DNA from: Agrostemma githago
Taxonomy: Eukaryota > Streptophyta > Magnoliopsida > Caryophyllales > Caryophyllaceae
Direction of reading: 5' to 3'
Assembly (NCBI GenBank): GCA_958450325.1
Contig: OY288243.1
Coordinates: forward strand, 24,334,844 to 24,398,843
DNA: 64,000 nucleotides
Below are positions 61,301 to 64,000 of the stretch, in pieces; the first letter of the stretch is position 1, and each line of letters starts with the position of its first letter. The translations under genes and the position numbers were made by a program. The notes beneath the pieces were generated by a model. It did not search any database. It was not told the origin of the DNA and saw only the letters and a list, made by a program, of their open reading frames with translations.

Positions 61301-61886
61301 TAAAAACTATCTCGTAGAAACTCAAGGGCCAAAGATCCGGCACAAAGAGTAGTCCAAAGATTGTCAGAAACTATCTCGAAGAAAGTCCGGGGACAAAGAT
61401 CCGTCCCAAAGAGTTGTCCTGAGATAATAAGAAACTACCTCAGAGAAAGTCATGGGCCAAAGATCCGTCCCAAAGAGTAGTCTGGAAATAGTCAGAAACA
61501 ATCTCGAAGAAAGTCCAAGGACAAAGATCGTAGTCAGAAACTATCTCGAAGAAAGTCCACGGACAAAGATCCATCCCAAAGAGTAGTCCAGAGATAGTCA
61601 TAAACTATCTCGAAGAAAGTCAAGGGACAAAGATCTGTCCCATTGAGTAGTCCAGAGATAGTCAGAAACTACATCGAAGAAAGTCCACGGTCAAAGATCC
61701 GTCCCAAAGAGTGGTCAGAAACTAGTCAGAAACAATCTCGAAGAAAGTCCAAGGACAAAGATCGTAGTCAGAAACTATCTCGAAGAAAGTCCACAGACAA
61801 AGATCCATCCCAAAGAGTAGTCCAGAGATAGTCAGAAACTATCTCGAAGAAAGTCCAGGGACAAAGATCCGTCCCATAGAGTAGTC
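58306..61886. repeat. Second copy of 49535-53115 (offset 8771)
   Basis: Offsets of exactly 8771 bp hold for GGAGAATGACATGGG (49800/58571), CCAGGGATTGTT (50821/59592) and landmarks of the first 1511-bp unit. The left edge is where GATTTTCAG (copy) differs from GATAGTCGG (source), near 58306. The copy carries CCCGGG at 61259-61264 and TAGTCAGAAAC near 61163. At these sites it agrees with 1511-bp units 2 and 3 rather than unit 1. Confidence 0.87.
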
Positions 61887-64000
61887 CAGTGATTGTTAAA
61901 AACTATCTCGTAGAAACTCAAGGGCCAAAGATCCGGCACAAAGAGTAGTCCAAAGATTGTCAGAAACTATCTCGAAGAAAGTCCGGGGACAAAGATCCGT
62001 CCCAAAGAGTTGTCCTGAGATAATAAGAAACTACCTCAGAGAAAGTCATGGGCCAAAGATCCGTCCCAAAGAGTAGTCTGGAAATAGTCAGAAACAATCT
62101 CGAAGAAAGTCCAAGGACAAAGATCGTAGTCAGAAACTATCTCGAAGAAAGTCCACGGACAAAGATCCATCCCAAAGAGTAGTCCAGAGATAGTCATAAA
62201 CTATCTCGAAGAAAGTCAAGGGACAAAGATCTGTCCCATTGAGTAGTCCAGAGATAGTCAGAAACTACATCGAAGAAAGTCCACGGTCAAAGATCCGTCC
62301 CAAAGAGTGGTCAGAAACTAGTCAGAAACAATCTCGAAGAAAGTCCAAGGACAAAGATCGTAGTCAGAAACTATCTCGAAGAAAGTCCACAGACAAAGAT
62401 CCATCCCAAAGAGTAGTCCAGAGATAGTCAGAAACTATCTCGAAGAAAGTCAAGGGACAAAGATCTGTCCCATTGAGTAGTCCAGAGATAGTCAGAAACT
62501 ACATCGAAGAAAGTCCACGGTCAAAGATCTGTCCCAAAGAGTGGTCCACAGATAGTCGGAAACTATTTCGAAGAAAGTCCAGGGACAAAGATCCTTCCCA
62601 TAGAGTAGTCCAGAGATGGTCAGAAACTATCTCGAACAAAGTCCGGGGACAAAGATCCGTCCCAAAGAGTAGTCCTGAGATAGTCATAAACTATCTCGAA
62701 TAAAGTCCACAGACAAAGATCCGTCCCAAAAAGTAGTCCTGGGTTAGTGAGAATTTAAGATCGGAGAATGACATGGGACAAAGATCCGTCCCAAAGAGTA
62801 GTCCAGGGATTGTTAAAAACTATCTCGGAGAAATTCAAGGGACAAAGATCCGTCACAAAGAGTAGTCCAAAGATTGTCATAAACTATCTCGAAGAACGTC
62901 CAGAGACAAAGATCCGTCCCAAAGAATAGTCCAGAGATAGTCATAAACTATATCGAAGAAAGTCAAGGGACAAAGATCCGTCCCAAAGAGTAGTCCGAAT
63001 ATAGTAAGAACCTATCTCGAAGAATGTCCAAGGAGAAAGATCATTGTCATAAATTATCTCAAAGAAAGTCCAGGGACAAAGATCATAACCGAGGAGTAGT
63101 CTAGAGATGGTCGGAAACTATATTGAAGAAAGTCCAGGGACAAAGATTTGTCCCAAAGAGTAGTCTGGAAATAGTCAGAAACTATCTCGAAGAAAGTCCA
63201 AGGACAAAGATCGTAGTCAGAAACTATCTCGAAGAAAGTCCACGGACAAAGATCCTTCCCAAAGAGTAGTCCAGAGATAGTCAGAAACTATCTCGAAGAA
63301 AGTCAAGGGACAAAGATCTGTCCCATTGAGTAGTCCAGAGATAGTCAGAAACTATCTCAAAGAAAGTCCAGGGACAAAGATCCGTCCCAAAGAGTAGTCC
63401 AGAGATAGTCGAAAACTATTTCGAAGAAGGTCCAGGGACAAAGATCCGTCCCAAAGAGTAGTCAGGTGATTGTTAGAAACTATCTCGAACAAATTCAAGG
63501 GACAAAGATCCGTCACAAAGATTAGTCCGAAGATAGTCAGAAACTATCTCGAAGAAAGTCCAGGGACAAAGATCCGTCCCAAAGAGTAGTCTAGAGATAG
63601 TCATAAACTATCTCGAAGAAAGTCCTAAGAGAAAGATCTGTCCCAAAGAATAATCCAGAGATACTCAAAAACAATCTCGAAGAAAGTTCAGGGACAAAGA
63701 TCTGTCCCAAGGAGTAGTCCAGTGATTGTTAGAAACTATCTCGAAGAAATTCAAGGGACAAAGATCCGTCCCAAAGAGTAGTCCGGAGATAGTCAGAAAC
63801 TATCTCGAAGAAAGTCCAAGGACAAAGATCATAGTCAGAAACTACTTCGAAGGAAGTCCATAGACAAAGATCCATCCCAAAGAGTAGTCCAGAGATAGTC
63901 AGAAATTATCTCGAAGAAAGTCCAGGGACAAAGATCCGTCCCATAGAGTAGTCCAGAGATGGTCAGAAACTATGTCGAAGAAAGTCCAGGTACAAAGATC
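61887..64000. repeat. Second copy of 55542-57655 (offset 6345), cut by window end
   Basis: From the join near 61879-61888 the sequence follows 55542 onward at a 6345-bp offset. Landmarks are GTGATTGTTAAAAAC (55542/61887) and CTACTTCGAAGGAAG (57496/63841). Its first about 560 bp also duplicate 61291 onward at a 596-bp offset, because the join re-enters the 1511-bp unit. Small differences are GATCTGTCCC near 62527, where the earlier copy has GATCCGTCCC, and CCTAAGAG near 63624, where it has CCTCAGAG. Confidence 0.85.

Larger units (their letters stand above)
1..64000. repeat. Continuous 64-bp satellite DNA array (whole window)
   Basis: Every part of the window I read can be placed in register with one 64-bp monomer. 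Its landmarks in order are AGTCC, GGGACAAAGATCC, GTCCCAAAGAG, TAGTCC, GAGATAGTCAG, AAACTATCTC and GAAGAA. Length variants of 42, 56, 61, 63, 65 and 67 bp are interspersed. The plus strand of the consensus is A-rich (25 A, 15 G, 14 C, 10 T), about 45% GC, with two CpGs (CTCGAA and ATCCGT). No unique sequence, mobile element or gene interrupts it, and both window edges cut the array. Such size and purity are typical of eukaryotic heterochromatic satellites. Centromeric versus other location cannot be decided here. Confidence 0.97.
45681..64000. repeat. Region D: nested, recently amplified satellite blocks
   Basis: Region D is almost entirely made of blocks duplicated inside the window: 1640/1704, 981, 1511 (three in tandem plus one more), 596, and a very large copy at offsets 8771 and 6345. 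Marker monomers are CTAAGATCGGAG, the GTCAGAAACTAGTCAG monomer, AGTACTGAG-like GTAGAACTGAG, and GGATTGTTAAAAAC with CTCGGAGAAATTC. Near-identity over kilobases suggests the most recent growth in the window. The array continues past 64000. Confidence 0.85.

Noticed and set aside
780..62703. About fifty short open reading frames of 60-99 codons on both strands as possible genes
   Set aside because: They all fall inside the satellite, repeat the same peptide cycle, occur in overlapping opposite-strand pairs, and their starts and stops come from single-base monomer variants. The long ones owe their length to 42-bp monomers or the 56-bp M6. No gene-like context.
5..63990. GATC and TCGA sites in nearly every monomer as regulatory or methylation signals
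   Set aside because: They are simply part of the monomer. They would give 64/42-bp ladders in restriction digests, but no regulatory meaning is supported.
1..64000. CRISPR array
   Set aside because: Repeats are directly adjacent with no unique spacers, unit length is 64 bp and the scale is far beyond any array; no cas genes.
1..64000. Telomeric repeats, rDNA spacer repeats or a known named satellite
   Set aside because: No TTAGGG/TTTAGGG-type units and no rRNA sequence are present. I cannot match the monomer to any satellite I know, and no database search was possible.

Overview
The whole 64 kb window is one uninterrupted tandem-satellite array. I found no protein-coding gene, RNA gene, transposon, CRISPR array or unique-sequence island, and the array runs off both ends. 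The basic monomer is 64 bp: AGTCC start, then a GGGAC...GTCCC block, an AGTAGTCC block and the hairpin GAGATAGT / CAGAA / ACTATCTC, ending CGAAGAA. Recurrent derivatives are 42 bp (22-bp internal deletion), 56 bp (8-bp deletion) and 67 bp (3-bp insertion). Roughly a thousand monomers are present. A satellite this long, with higher-order repeats (HORs) and no genes, points to centromeric, pericentromeric, subtelomeric or other heterochromatin of a eukaryote. The species and chromosomal position cannot be told from the sequence; I do not recognise the monomer.

Layout. Region A (1-21529) is a well-resolved HOR array. Its canonical unit is 35 monomers summing to exactly 2125 bp, with shortened or extended versions of 14, 17, 21, 22, 41 and 56 monomers. 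A 4612-bp block is tandemly duplicated (8630-13241 and 13242-17853). Region B (21530 to about 33530) is a second HOR family of related blocks beginning with a GTGATTGTT monomer (1831, 1472, 1107, 3114, 1236 and about 1041 bp). Region C (about 33530-45680) is more diverged, with local duplications at offsets 2788, 1044 and 2065 bp. Region D (45681-64000) holds the youngest-looking amplifications: 1640/1704-bp and 981-bp tandem pairs, three consecutive 1511-bp units, and a large second copy of the 49.5-57.7 kb segment filling 58.3-64 kb and continuing past the window.

How it works together. The copies are related by in-register joins between homologous monomers, as unequal crossing over or gene conversion would produce. 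Every short open reading frame is a by-product of the monomer length (64 = 1 mod 3, so three monomers make a 192-nt reading cycle) and none looks like a gene. The most interesting points are the exact 35-mer HOR, the two dyads per monomer (one with a compensatory base-pair change in one lineage), the single-origin 42-bp monomer, and the nested duplications that record the order of array growth. Monomer boundaries and block lengths were counted by hand; percentage identities were not computed.
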